From contig CM042693.1 of the NCBI GenBank assembly GCA_023614405.1, forward strand, positions 154,272,731-154,336,730: DNA of 64,000 nucleotides. Direction: 5' to 3'. The notes under the pieces were generated by a model. The model saw only the letters and a program-made list of their open reading frames with translations. It was not told where the DNA came from and did no database searches. The stretch is from Avena insularis (taxonomy: Eukaryota > Streptophyta > Magnoliopsida > Poales > Poaceae). A program made the translations under genes and the position numbers. Below, in pieces: positions 22,460 through 33,182 of the stretch; position 1 is the first letter of the stretch; each line of letters begins with the position of its first letter.

Positions 22460-23872
22460 TGATACGTCGGAAACATATCTATAATTTTTGATGCTCCATG
22501 CTTGTTTAGTATCTACTTTGCTTTGCTTTGTCTACACTTTGAGGTGTTTTTATATCTTTTCTGGAACTAACCGATTAATAAGATGCCATAGTGCCAGTTA
22601 CCTGTTTTCTTCTGTTTTTGGTTCCAGAAAGACAAAAAATCAATATTCTCGGAATTGGACAGGACAAAAGCCAAAGTTATTATTTTTCCCGGAGCAACAC
22701 GGAACCATGAAGGAGGGGCCACAGGTGGCGCACCCCTAGGGCGCTGTAAGCCCTGAGGTGCTGGAGGGGTGGGGCCCTGGACCCCCACCGACCTTGATTC
22801 CTGCGCCTATAAGAAGCCTCCGACCCAAAAACCCTAAGGCATCCAGAAAAAATTCACGAAAACCTCTGTTGCGCTGCCGCCACCGAAGGGGAGATTCAGG
22901 AGACAGAAAGTCTCTGTTCCGGCACCCTGCCGGGACGGAGAAGTGCCCCCGAAGCCATCTCCATCGATCTCCATCACCATCTTCATCACCACTGCTGATT
23001 CCCATGATGAGGAGGGAGTAGTTCTTCCTCAGGGCTAAGGGCTCTACCGGTAGCTATGTGTTCATCTCTCTCTCTATGCATGATCTTGTGGTCATGAGCT
23101 TTGTAATCAGGTAGATCTACCTTGCTACTCAAGTGCTTCATTAGATCTCTGCTCTCCTCATGTGTGTGAAAGTGACAGCATGCACGCCATGGTGGCACTT
23201 TGGCTAGATTAAATATTTGTTATGAGTTATATTTAGAGTTGAATGTCTCTATGAAATTGTGGTGTTTGTTGGAACCATCTAACGCTCAAGGTGACAGTGT
23301 GGGGTTATCTAGATTGGGGAAGGCGGACTTTAAGGAGTGTTGTTATAGCCCTACCATGGATTAGAGTGTCCAACCGACGAGTAGTTAAGAGTAGTATCAT
23401 GAAGAGAGGATATTTATCTGAGAGAGTGTTAACTAGTGAAAGTATGATCCATAGGCCTTGTTTCTAAGCATTGAAACGCCGTTTGCTACTAGATCGGTTG
23501 TATGTTGCTTGCTTCCTTCAGTTTGCCTTTAGTCTGTTCCTCCACGCCATCAGCTATTTTCTGGCACCGTTATCCCACGTCAACAACAAGTCAGGAGCTC
23601 TTTTCTGGCACCGTTACCACTTGTATTTCACTATCTCTTCGCCAAACTAGTGCACCTATACACCTGACAAGTGTATTTTGTGTATTGGGGACACAAGAGA
23701 CTTCTTGTATATTGATTGCAGGATTACTTGAGAGGGAATACCTTTGACCACTTCCTCCCTGAGTTCGATAAACCTTGGGTAATCCACTTAAGGGAAACTT
23801 GCTGCTGTTCTACAAACCTCTACACTTGGAGTCCCAACAACTATCTACAAGAATAAAAGTACGTAGATATCA
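22460..23872 (+). repeat. LTR3 of the Athila-like array
   Basis: It starts TGATACGTCGG after the purine tract and ends GTAGATATCA, 1,413 bp. It lacks the extra segment of LTR2 and shares several diagnostic bases with LTR1. Directly after it a copia RT frame begins. Confidence 0.9.
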
Positions 23873-25069
23873 GTATCAACCGCTTATCTACTTCTCTATG
23901 TTGATGATATTATTCTCACAACTTCCTCACAACACCTTTTAGATCATATTATCTCTCTTCTTCGCAAAGAATTTTCTATGTATGATCTAGGTCTTCTTCA
24001 TCACTTCTTAGGTATTGCTATCATCCGTGACTCATCTGGTCTTTTCTTATCTCAACGTCGGTACACCCTAGATCTTCTTTCTCGTGCTGGTATGCTTGAT
24101 TGTCAACCGTCTCATACTCTTGCTGAGACATGTTCAAAACTTTCTGCCGATGGTGATCCCTTTTCTGATACTTCTCTTTATCGTAGTCTTATCGTGCCCT
24201 CCAATATCTTACTCTTACTCGTCCTGAAATTTCTTTTTCTGTCCAACAAGCTTGCCTTTACATGCATGATCGTCGTGTTCCTCACTTCAACCATGTCAAA
24301 CGTATTCTTCGGTATCTCAAAGGCACATTAGATTTAGGTATTCATATAAACAAATCCTCTCCCACCTCGTTGATAGCTTACTCTGATGCATACTGGGCTA
24401 GTTGCCCCGATACTCGACGGTCCACATCCGAATTTTGTGTTTTTCTTGGTAACAATTTGGTTTCTTGGTCTTCAAAAAGGCAGGTTACGGTCTCTCGCTC
24501 GTCAGCCGAAGCTGAGTATCGCGTTATGGATCATGCGGTTGCTGATGCGGTTTGGTCATGCCAGTTGTTGTCGAAACTACATCACCCTATTGAGCAAGCT
24601 ACTATTGTTTACTGTGATAATATTTTAGCTGTTTACATGTCAGGGAATCCGGTTCAACACCGTTGTACCAAGTACTCCCTCCATTTTAGGGCTTAAGGCG
24701 TCCTCGTTTTGCGTGTTTTTTCTTTGACCAAGAATTACTCTAAATACGTAAAGAGTGTTGGTATAAAACTAGTATCACTGTAAAGTACTTTTCAATACGA
24801 ATCCAACTGTACTAATTATGTACAATATAATCAAGATTTTGTTGCTTAATTTTTTTAGTCAAACTTTGCTTTGAAAAGTGTGTGCGCCTTAAGCCTTGAA
24901 ACGGAGGTAGTATATAGAGGTCGAAATTCATTTTGTTCGAGAGAAGGTGGCTCTCGGTCAAGTCCGTGTTCTACATGTGCCTACTTTAGCTCAGTTCGCT
25001 GATATCTTTACTAAAGGCCTGACGACTACTTTGTTTCAAGACATTCGTTTCAGTCTCAACGTCGTCTAG
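23873..25069 (+). pseudogene. Copia RT/RNase H fragment (short-LTR type), broken
   Basis: The frame begins at LTR3 with AYLLLYVDDIILTTSS, the copia RT active site (YVDD). It continues through KEFSMYDLGLLHHFLGI to SLYRSL near 24190. There a one-base loss shifts the frame. From 24262 the correct frame resumes (RILRYLKGTLDLGIHINKS) and gives the RNase H region with RRSTSEFCVFLG and SSAEAEYR; a catalytic-region DADW is changed to DAYW. A Stowaway element interrupts it at 24673. After the insert it resumes with IEVEIHFVREK and ends at a TAG at 25067-25069. Everything 5' of the RT active site is missing from the window. Confidence 0.85.
24675..24910. mobile_element. Stowaway MITE in copia RNase H
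   Basis: The 236-bp element has terminal inverted repeats CTCCCTCC...GGAGGTAG and a TA duplication at 24673-24674 and 24911-24912. It contains no coding capacity. The copia frame is contiguous across the insertion when the element and one TA are ignored, so it landed while the copia sequence was otherwise colinear here. Confidence 0.92.
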
Positions 25070-25091
25070 CCTACCGTTGATACTGCAGGGA

Positions 25092-25230
25092 TGTTAGAAT
25101 ACAACTCTTGTTAGGTTTAAGAGTCCTAGTCGGTTTGTTATAGTGATAGGCCGGTGCACCTAGACCCTCATATATACCTCTTGTAATTGCCACAATATTA
25201 TCATCGATTATTATTCTATACAATTCTATA
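25092..25230 (+). repeat. 3' LTR of the copia fragment
   Basis: TGTTAGAATACAACTC follows a short purine tract (GCAGGGA) 22 bases after the pol stop. The right end near 25230 is estimated, because no clear terminal CA or target duplication is seen. Length near 140 bp fits short-LTR copia lineages such as Ale/Retrofit. Confidence 0.65.
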
Positions 25231-26261
25231 ATTATTAGTGCCATTTTATCCTTGTTGTTGCCATCCTCGGTCCTATCATCTTCTTCGTCTTCCTCTACCT
25301 CTTCGTTCTTTTCTTTAGCTTGCTGTCCTTTTTAAAATATAGGATCCCCCTTTCATCCTCGGGCTCATCTGGCGTGACAGGCTACAATTAAAATATAAAG
25401 GTAAATCAGTAATGGCAGAAGTAGAATTTAAGAGCAAATCGGTAATGGTAGAACTATAATTAGGAAAGTATACGCACCTCATCTATAACATTGTTCTCTC
25501 CGAAAACAACTAGTTCTTCGTGAGAGAATGACCATATAAGGAACATGTGTGCAAAATTCTTTTCCCTGATTTTTCATTGTTCACTTTTATGGTTTTCAAT
25601 CTTCGCTTTTCATAATTTGGTATTATAGTCAGGGCTTCTTGATGCCGCGAAGAAGCACTTCTCTTTCTTTCTTGTGCCATCTAACACAAGGGAAAATGAT
25701 AAGAACAGAGCCATGTCCAAGCACAGATGGAGGTAGTAAATAGAAGAGGGTGATGGGAGTAGGCCAGAGTATATGTGGAAGACTTACCAATGACCTAGGT
25801 GATGTCGGCGATGCACGACGGAGGAGCGGAGGGGGATACGAAGGCCAGCGGCAGGGGCGGTGGAAGGAAGTCACTTCTCGCCGTCGTAGACCGGCCTCGA
25901 CGAAAATATCAGTGGTAGTGACGACATCGAGGGTTTAGTGTGGAGAGGGGAATCTTGATTATGAAAAGGGGAAACAGAAATATTTGCCTAAATAGGCGCG
26001 TGATGGTCTAATTTCAGGTGGGGTCATTCTAAATCTGAGCTGGACTAGCGAAAAGAGTGGTGGGAATAGTGAAAAGCAGGATGGAAATAGGGAAAATCGA
26101 TGGTGGGACCTAGCAAAAATGCATTGCATCGCTTATAGCCATCGCAAAAGACACAATAGAGGCGATAAATGCAGTGTTATAGCAAGTTGGTTCTACCTAT
26201 GCTCTTTTGTCGGTTAAATAACTTTTGTGGGTATTTTGTACTTGTATGACCAAAAAAAGTG
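25231..26261. other. Unassigned about 1 kb
   Basis: I see no convincing gene. The first 120 bases are pyrimidine-rich. 25740-25930 is GC-rich with open frames on both strands but no domain. The last 300 bases repeat GGTGGG/GGAAATAG-like phrases and may be the subterminal part of a DNA transposon ending at 26289. Confidence 0.5.
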
Positions 26262-26289
26262 TCGCGCACTATAGGGTATTTTAGTAGTG
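26262..26289. mobile_element. Possible CACTA transposon end
   Basis: On the minus strand the sequence CACTACTAAAATACCC starts exactly where the copia gag to the right stops being colinear. CACTA transposons begin with CACTA and make 3-bp duplications; the adjacent bases are ATT. No matching opposite end was found in 25231-26261, so the element is truncated or the call is wrong. Confidence 0.35.
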
Positions 26290-26836
26290 ATTAGGAATGC
26301 ACTGGTGGACATGTTCTTCTTCTTTGTCTTTGCTAAGGAAAATCCGAGGTTTATGACCTTGGCTTGGCTCTGGGAGATAAACATCTCCTCTATCACACTT
26401 GCGACTTGACGGCGTGCTCGATCTGCTGAACATGGGGAAGAACTTTAGCAAAGAGCGATTGAAAGGGGTCACCGAGAATGATCTGATCCCGACAGATCCA
26501 AGCGTCGTAGCCAGGGTTTGGGACAGTTTTGCCGTCTTTTTCTATTGCCATTTCCGTTGGTTGTACTGTCAGTGTGGGCGATGGAGGGGCGTCGATTCCA
26601 TCTAGCAGTCCAATAGGCCAGGCGCCGAGGTTGTACACTGGGCTGCTTGAAGAAGTCATGTCGGAATTGATGGACGACAACGACAAGTTTGTAGTGGCGG
26701 TAGAGATCGGTGGGCAGGGTTTTCCTCCTCGAAACAGGCTTTCGTCCCACTTTATAAATAAAGCCACAATTAGATACAAAGTACGACAACATCCCGGCAA
26801 CTGCATGCCGCAAAGAAAAGAAAAACAAAATCTCAA
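26290..26836 (-). pseudogene. Copia gag fragment
   Basis: On the minus strand, MTSSSSPVYNLGAW (from 26659) leads to NPGYDAWICRDQIILG, a form of the NPAYxxWxxxDQxxL motif of plant copia gag. A frameshift near 26430 is followed by IEEMFISQSQAKVINLGFSL and TKKKNMSTSAF, also gag. The sequence then stops at the possible transposon end. No pol is present. It belongs with the primer site and LTR to its right. Confidence 0.75.
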
Positions 26837-26990
26837 CCGCTGAAGCTACAGTATATGACCGCCCAAAAAAAAGAAAAAAAAGGACGAACAGAGCACAGGA
26901 AGATGTCCACTATGGCTTCACCTCAAAGTCCGCCAGTGGGCAGGGTTTTGGGTTTGCGATGCGGCGAAAATGCCTGCTCTTGATACCAAG

Positions 26991-27140
26991 TTAAAATTAG
27001 ACAATATAGATCGCAGAGTTTCTACTCGGATACATCCCGATCCACGTGTGGTTTGTATTTATATTGGTAGTACATTGCGGCACAAGCATACAAGTAGAGA
27101 TCGGTACCAATACGGTAAAGCTACCTATGTCTATCTAACA
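26991..27140 (-). repeat. 5' LTR of minus-strand copia fragment, with primer site
   Basis: On the minus strand the LTR runs from TGTTAGATAGACATAG (27140) to about 26991. It is followed by TGGTATCAAGAGCA (26975-26988), a near match to the initiator tRNA-Met primer site. Its short length (about 150 bp) fits the gag type. The 3' end is estimated. Confidence 0.65.
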
Positions 27141-28078
27141 GTATTGTTACTTTTCTCGTAAGCACATCAAAATTTCGATCAGAGAGATAACGTCGACACT
27201 ATTGCAGAATTAAAAAACCGAAGGAACTATGGAAGCCCGCGAAAATGAACAAGGAAACAAGGACCAAAAATGGGGCCTGGTGCAAGAACAAAGAACTTGG
27301 TAGGAACAAGGCTGTGATAGAAATAGAAGAGATTTCTGTATGACATTGAGCCTGAGCTGTAGATGTATAGTTTTGCCATGAAACCTGTTTTTTTTTGTTC
27401 TATTGATGAGATGGAGTCCTTTTTCTTTATGAGATGGAGTCCTAGTTGGGTTTCCAACAAACCACATGCACACACAGATATATCGGAATTCAGTCTCAAC
27501 AGATATGGTTCCGCAGCATCTACCTGGTGAAAAGGGTAGCTTGGCTCTGAATGCCAAACAACAGAACATGCTTGACTACTTATAAACTGCAATTACAATA
27601 TCAGATGCACGGATAGAAATACTTGCACTGTTGCTATGTCAAATTTATGTTTATATCTTGATGGAGAACTCATGTTTACCTAGACCATATGAATGTACAG
27701 CAAAGCAAGATGGTAGCTTGCCTGCCATATGGAGTACAAGGATGCAAGGCTAGGTAGTTGCAGGGATAGAATTTTGGGATCTGGCAAATTCTGCGCTTAA
27801 CTAATGAATTTTCTATCAAGGAAAATAATGGATACAAATAATAACAAAGGATAACCCAAGTAAACATGAGATCATAAAATCAGCCGCCCTTTTGTGCAGC
27901 CTCATTTCAATAAAATAGGACATACGAAAATTATGGGCATTCAATAAAAGAATATCTCTAAAATTTCCTGTCGGGATGATGATCAAATTTCAACTATGAA
28001 TTAGTAGGCTAATATAGCAATTACTTTAGTTTACACTAAAGTTGATTTTATCCGCCCAGGTGGATCTCCTTATATTAT
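27141..28078. other. Intergenic, nothing identified
   Basis: About 940 bases have no credible domain. The minus-strand frame at 27210-27569 has no conserved features. A direct repeat of GAGATGGAGTCCT occurs near 27408 and 27431. This may be downstream flank of the gene fragments at 28079-29424. Confidence 0.4.
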
Positions 28079-28248
28079 CTACATTCTATAACAGCTGCAA
28101 ACTTCAGTGAACCTTCCCAAGAACTTATCAAGCATCATCTCAACAGCTTTATGTTTTGCCTTCTGAGATGCAGATTTCATCCAATTGAACAATGCAGAGT
28201 TCTATCATCCTTCTTTTCTTTTGAATTTACTTCTGCATCTGCAACAAT
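28079..28248 (-). pseudogene. Orphan exon-like segment, unknown gene
   Basis: On the minus strand a splice-acceptor-like TTGACCTTGCAG (ending at 28249) is followed by VADAEVNSKEKKDD. After an apparent frameshift near 28200, LFNWMKSASQKAKHKAVEMM and LDKFLGRFTEVC lead to a TAG at 28079-28081. The composition (Lys/Glu/Ala, amphipathic) looks like protein sequence rather than noise. I do not recognise the family. It could be the last exon of a degraded gene. Confidence 0.35.
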
Positions 28249-28677
28249 CTGCAAGGTCAACCTAGCAAAGAAGCGACCGAGAGTCCTCTAATATACTCTT
28301 CTGGCCAATTCATCTTTTCCTTTGTTCCAGATAACTAATTGAATTAATAAATAGATAAAGTACTCGGCAAGTGGTTTTCTGTCTGTATGTCAATCCTGCT
28401 TCTCAGGCCATGTACTAGCCATAGCAACTGCATGGCCAGCATTTCTGTACTATTGTCCACCATGTAGTCCAGGATGTTGATGCTTTAATTGATGAAAGCT
28501 CTAATAATTAGTTGTATTAACTCTCCCGGTGACAGATGTTACAGCATAACTTCTTTAGAAAATAGCCAACTAGAAGACCCTTGAAATTCAACCTTCTCCC
28601 CAACAACTTCCCACAAATTTCTTGCTCATAGGCAAAACAACCATGGAAGCATGAAACTTGGATAGTTAATTTCATGA

Positions 28678-29424
28678 TTAACCATCCATTTCCATATGAC
28701 CATCCCATACTCCTCCCTTCATCTCGAATTCCAACTTGCGTAGCCTCATCCATCCAGGACCCAACTTTAGGAGGTCATACAGGCTGATTCCATTGCAGTT
28801 CTTCACTACAAGTTCTTCCAACGACCCATTCAAGCCTAGATATTCTAGCCACTCTGACTCTGTGCTGCCTATTTTCTCGCAGTTAATAAGGTGGAGGGAA
28901 GATAGACTCTTGCAAGCAACTGCGACCGAGAGAAGCCCACTAGAAGTTATTTCTGTTGCAGAGTTCAACCTGAGGGAAATCAATCTCTCACAGTGACGTA
29001 GATAACCAAGACCGGTGTCATCGATTTGTGAACATAAGTTGAGTGTGAGATCGGTTAGAGAGGGACAGCAAGATAAAATCATAAAGAGGTCATGGTTGTC
29101 CAACTGATCAGCATGGGAAGGTGTCCAGCCAGAGTAATCGATCTCTACTTTCCACAAATTGGGGAACCGGGAGAAGAGTGTGACTAAATCTTCAGTCGTA
29201 AGGCAAAGGCCACAACCAACACGGATAGATTCCTTCTGCTCAGCCTCGATGCTGAAGAGACGCTTCGAAACAAGGGAAAGAGAATTCAGGTCGCTTCTTT
29301 TGGTAACCCTCTTGACAATTTCTGCCAGAAGTGCCTCCGGGAGATCCTCCATCGGGTGCTGGTCGTGGTAACCTCGAGGTTCGGTGGGTATCCAGAATGC
29401 TGGAGTAAAACAGAATGAGATCAA
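28678..29424 (-). CDS. F-box/LRR-repeat protein, C-terminally short
   Basis: The likely start is the ATG at 29352 (MEDLPEALLAEIVKRV), which opens an F-box domain of about 45 residues (to KESIRVGCGL). The frame is also open to an ATG at 29424, but a splice acceptor (TTTTACTCCAG) lies between. Leucine-rich repeats follow: FPNLWKVEIDYSGW, CPSLTDLTLNLCSQIDDTGL, CERLISLRLNSATEITSSGL, CKSLSSLHLINCEKI and GSLEELVVKNCNGI. F-box proteins of this type are substrate receptors of SCF ubiquitin ligases. The frame stops at 28678 after EFEMKGGVWDGHMEMDG. As I recall the family, members continue for roughly 200 more residues of repeats, so this is a truncated paralogue or a pseudogene. It is the best host gene in the window. 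Confidence 0.7.
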   Translation of the reverse strand: MISFCFTPAFWIPTEPRGYHDQHPMEDLPEALLAEIVKRVTKRSDLNSLSLVSKRLFSIEAEQKESIRVGCGLCLTTEDLVTLFSRFPNLWKVEIDYSGWTPSHADQLDNHDLFMILSCCPSLTDLTLNLCSQIDDTGLGYLRHCERLISLRLNSATEITSSGLLSVAVACKSLSSLHLINCEKIGSTESEWLEYLGLNGSLEELVVKNCNGISLYDLLKLGPGWMRLRKLEFEMKGGVWDGHMEMDG

Positions 29425-29850
29425 TATTAAGCATATAAAAATAATCTAATCACATTTTTAGATAAAAACTGTCATCAAATTAGATATAATTCATGTAATG
29501 GTGATCTTTCTACTGATATGGTGGATTCATCAGATTGCTGAGTAACCAAGAAAGAAACTACAGGACACATCATCTACAATATACTAAAATTCAGTACTTA
29601 GCGGAACAACAATATAACATATGAGGATCGAAATCACCTAGCTAGAAAAATCTGGTTCCCTCCTCGCTCAAGTAACCAAATCAGAAAGAAAGGGAACGCG
29701 CGGACGCAGGTAGGGTTACTTACAAAACTCAAATCGAATCCGTACATACCAGATAACGAGGAACCAACTTCCGACTGAGGAGAAATGGTAGGCACCGCGG
29801 ACAGGCCAGCGAGGAGGGCTGCGCCGCCGCTCTATTTGGAAAGGCAAATT
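29425..29850 (-). other. Possible 5' intron and leader exon of the F-box gene
   Basis: On the minus strand a donor-like GTAAGT (29718-29723) and an acceptor TTTTACTCCAG (about 29404-29414) could bound an intron of about 0.3 kb. The GC-rich stretch 29724-29850 would then be the leader exon. This is inferred from splice-site appearance only. Confidence 0.35.
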
Positions 29851-30441
29851 CCAAACTGAGTCCTATGGAGGAGAACCCTGAAACCCTAGTCTCGCTCTGT
29901 TCTTCGACTTCCCGAGCGGAAGGGGATGGGGATCTTTTTTTACCAACGGTGCAGAACAGAAGGAGTGTGTTCCGTGCAATTTGCTTTTCTTGCGGGGTTC
30001 TTTTGCAATTTCTGGGGCTTCCGTGCTTCCGGTGTGCTCCACGTTTGGATGCACAGAAATGAGCCTGGAATTAGGGAATTAGAGCATTTTTAACATACGC
30101 TTTAAATTTTGGCGCCGTGCATTTTTAGCGCGTGGAGTAGACAAGACCTTCATGGGAAGCTCTAAAATAGAGCTTCAAAATAAAGCATTAAAGCATCACT
30201 TTACCGGAGGCTCTAAAATAGAGCTCCACTCTGTCACAATCAAGTCCCTAAATTTTACAAGAAAGACCTTAAATTTATTTTCGAAAAAGCAATCGTGTCC
30301 TCATCAATCGATTAACGCAAACATAAGTGATGATCAAGAACCAGGAGATTGATTGATAGTTGCAGCTAGTATTACGATCAGTACGTGCAGGCAAAAGGCG
30401 ACCCAATCATCAGCTAACCCAATCAATTAACTCAATCGGAT
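29851..30441. other. Intergenic between F-box gene and small reading frame
   Basis: The frame on the plus strand at 29865-30062 lacks recognisable features. A perfect palindrome GCTCTAAAATAGAGC occurs twice, at 30159-30173 and 30210-30224, about 50 bases apart. The surrounding GAGCATTTTTAACA start may be the edge of an old MITE, but no partner repeat was found. Confidence 0.45.
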
Positions 30442-30558
30442 ATGGCGAAGCAGATCCTGTCCAACAAGACCGGGCTCTGCACCAAATCGGACATGGCGCA
30501 GGTGGAGGTCGGGCACCAGTTTGTGGAGCTGACCGTCCGTCAACATCCAGATTTTTAA
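30442..30558 (+). pseudogene. Small GC-rich reading frame interrupted by element C
   Basis: ATG at 30442 gives MAKQILSNKTGLCTKSDMAQ and then VEVGHQFVELTV. After position 30537 the frame enters the LTR of element C and stops at 30556-30558. Codons end mostly in G or C, as in many grass genes, unlike the AT-rich surroundings. If it is a gene, the remainder would lie beyond the far end of element C, right of the window. I do not recognise the family. Confidence 0.35.
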
Positions 30559-33182
30559 TCATAGATGTATGTTATGTTATACATTGTAATTTTAGGATTA
30601 CCATTTTTACGAGACATAACATATTAGATATCACAGTACATCATCCATTACAAATCATACATAAGGTCTTACAATAAATAAAGGATCTCATGATCCAGTC
30701 TTAATACAAATCAAGCAGCGGAATAATATAATAACGATAGCGTGGGCGAGGCTCCATCTTTATAGTCACAGGCAATGCTGACGATGGAAGATGATCCTAG
30801 TTATCGTAACCTTCCTGCGGTTCGTCCTCCTGATAGTCCTTTTCATAGTTTGACCACGGTAATAGCGAGGGACAAAGCCATGAGTATTCTTTAAGTACTC
30901 GCAAACTAATACTAACAAGTGAACTGGTTTTGAGTAGAAATATTAAGCTCTAGGTTGTTTTGCAAAAAGCCAGATTTACCTTAACTAAGTTCGGAAGCAA
31001 AAAAAAGCTAGTTGAAAGTTTTATAACACCTAAGTGGAAAGTTGAATTTTCATATCACAACCCTGTTGTGGTCAAGTCAAAGTCATGATTCATTTCATAA
31101 ATCATTTTGAAAACATCTCGACGACAACAAGATAATCTCAAGCTGTCCATAATCATGACACGGCTATTCAAATAGTTTGACACTCCGCAGAGGTGGTACA
31201 CTTTCACCATAATATTCGATACATTCGTTAGAAACAATCCTGAATTCACCATACTCAGTATGCGGATAATCAATCCTAACCTTTCAATTACACGCTCTAG
31301 TATAGGCACCTCTCCTATGAGTTTGGCCTTCCAACCATGACCAACTGTCATCTTGAGAACTACATAGGTGGACAATCTTCACAAGGTAGCCCCAGCTCAA
31401 AACTTGGCCGCAAGGGAACCCGTACTAAGGTATATAAACTTCCAGTCAAGCCCAACCCAAATTTCGGGTATTGTGGTTGTATGGTAAAATTGCAATGGTA
31501 TCGCATCTAGACAACCATCAGTTTTATAAAGGGCTAAGGCTCATGCCTCAACATTTTTATCATGAAAATCATCTGGTGTTCAAGAACACATGTCAAAACA
31601 TTTCAATAGAAAGACTCATCATTATAAGGTTTTCATAACCATTTTCACCAAGTATTCTCATCTAAAGTGATCAAGTTTTATACTTAGCACTAGCAACTAC
31701 AAGTGGGGGTAAACACTAATGAAGAGTGGTAATCAAGGGTGAAATGATCTAAGTTAAATCTCATGCCTTAGGATGACATCAAGATTATCTAACTTAGGCC
31801 AAGTTTTATGCTCTTTATGCTACCTTTAAACATCTTTCTAAAATCTACAAGTCACTAAGTAAACTCAAATAGAAAGCTTTGATAAAAAAAAAATAACTAA
31901 GCTTGCAAGTAAAACTGGGATTTGGTATCATCAAGTGGTATAATCATGGCATGCCTAATGCATTGCATAGATTATCTTGTAGGTTTAAGCTTGCAAGTAT
32001 GACTTGCATGGTTTAGCTTAGCATGCTAAGATAGTAGCTTGCCTTGTGCAGTGCAGTGGTTAAAGTTCTTCTCGACTTCTTCCTCGTAGTAGTCTCCTTC
32101 CTTCTCGTATCCTTGTTCGGTACTAGCGTTTATAAATAAATACGAGGTACACAATCACCAAACAATACTTAACTAATTCTATTTATCACACCAAGGTTCA
32201 CACTAGATGATTTAGCATCATCACTATTATCACAAAGATTAAGGCAAAGGTTCTATTTTTTTATTTTAGAAAAGTAATTTCCACTCATTGAAAAACTACT
32301 TCAGATTTAATATTCTCCAACTAAAATAGGGGATCATGTTGACACGTGTCACCACCACATATTTCAGTACTTGAGAATGTGATTTAAAGTGGTGTCACAA
32401 TTTAATAAGGTTTAACCTTTTTATTTTAATTAATTAAAGTGACTAAAAATGCCTATGGGGCATTCTTTTATTACTTGTCCATTATTTCTGCAAATAAACC
32501 TAGATATTTTTATATGGTCAGAAAGGTCCTGTCCAATGTGATTTTTGAGAGTTGAAATCAACTCAAAAGCTTTTATGGTTGAATTTTTAAAAATGTTTGA
32601 ATGCAGAAAAGCTTCTGCTTTGTTATTTTTACTATAGGTGATCTACAAATCTAAATGGTTTGAATCCAACAGGCTTGGATTAATAATTCCAGTAACTTTC
32701 TAGCAAAATTAGTTTCATGCAATTTGGTTCAGTGAATCACTCTGAATTGATTTTTGAATCTAGGTACAGAACTAAGTTTGAAACTAAATTGATAAAACCT
32801 AAATTCAAACTACTGGGTCACACGGGAAGTTAACTGGGCTGGCCCACTATGCACAGCGTGCGCAGGTGGGTTTAAGTGGCTGTCCCCACCAGTCAGCGAG
32901 ACAGGGGATGCGAAGGGGTACGGGACAATCTAGACCGTGCGATCAACATCTAATCTAATGGCTAGGGCTTGTCGTCTCCGTCGGGCAACACTGGCGAGAC
33001 TAAACCCTAACGCTGCAAGTGTGAGAGCTGAGGCTCATTGGGGCTCAAACGAGGGTCGGCGATGGGGGTGAACGACAAAGTCGATGACGGCGATCCTGCT
33101 GGTACCAGTGGCTCCTCCTGGGGCGGCTCCAATCAACGACGGTTCTTCTCCTCCTCCGCGGCAGACTCCGGCAAAATTCCGG

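Noticed and set aside
25740..25938. GC-rich stretch considered as a gene exon
   Set aside because: Both strands are open, there is no domain, and no splice sites could be paired with neighbours.
27210..27592. Two overlapping minus-strand frames of about 120 codons
   Set aside because: Cys/Phe/Ser-rich, overlapping in different frames, without motif or splice context.
30070..30250. Possible complete MITE
   Set aside because: The start GAGCATTTTTAACA is MITE-like, but no matching terminal inverted repeat or target duplication could be found.
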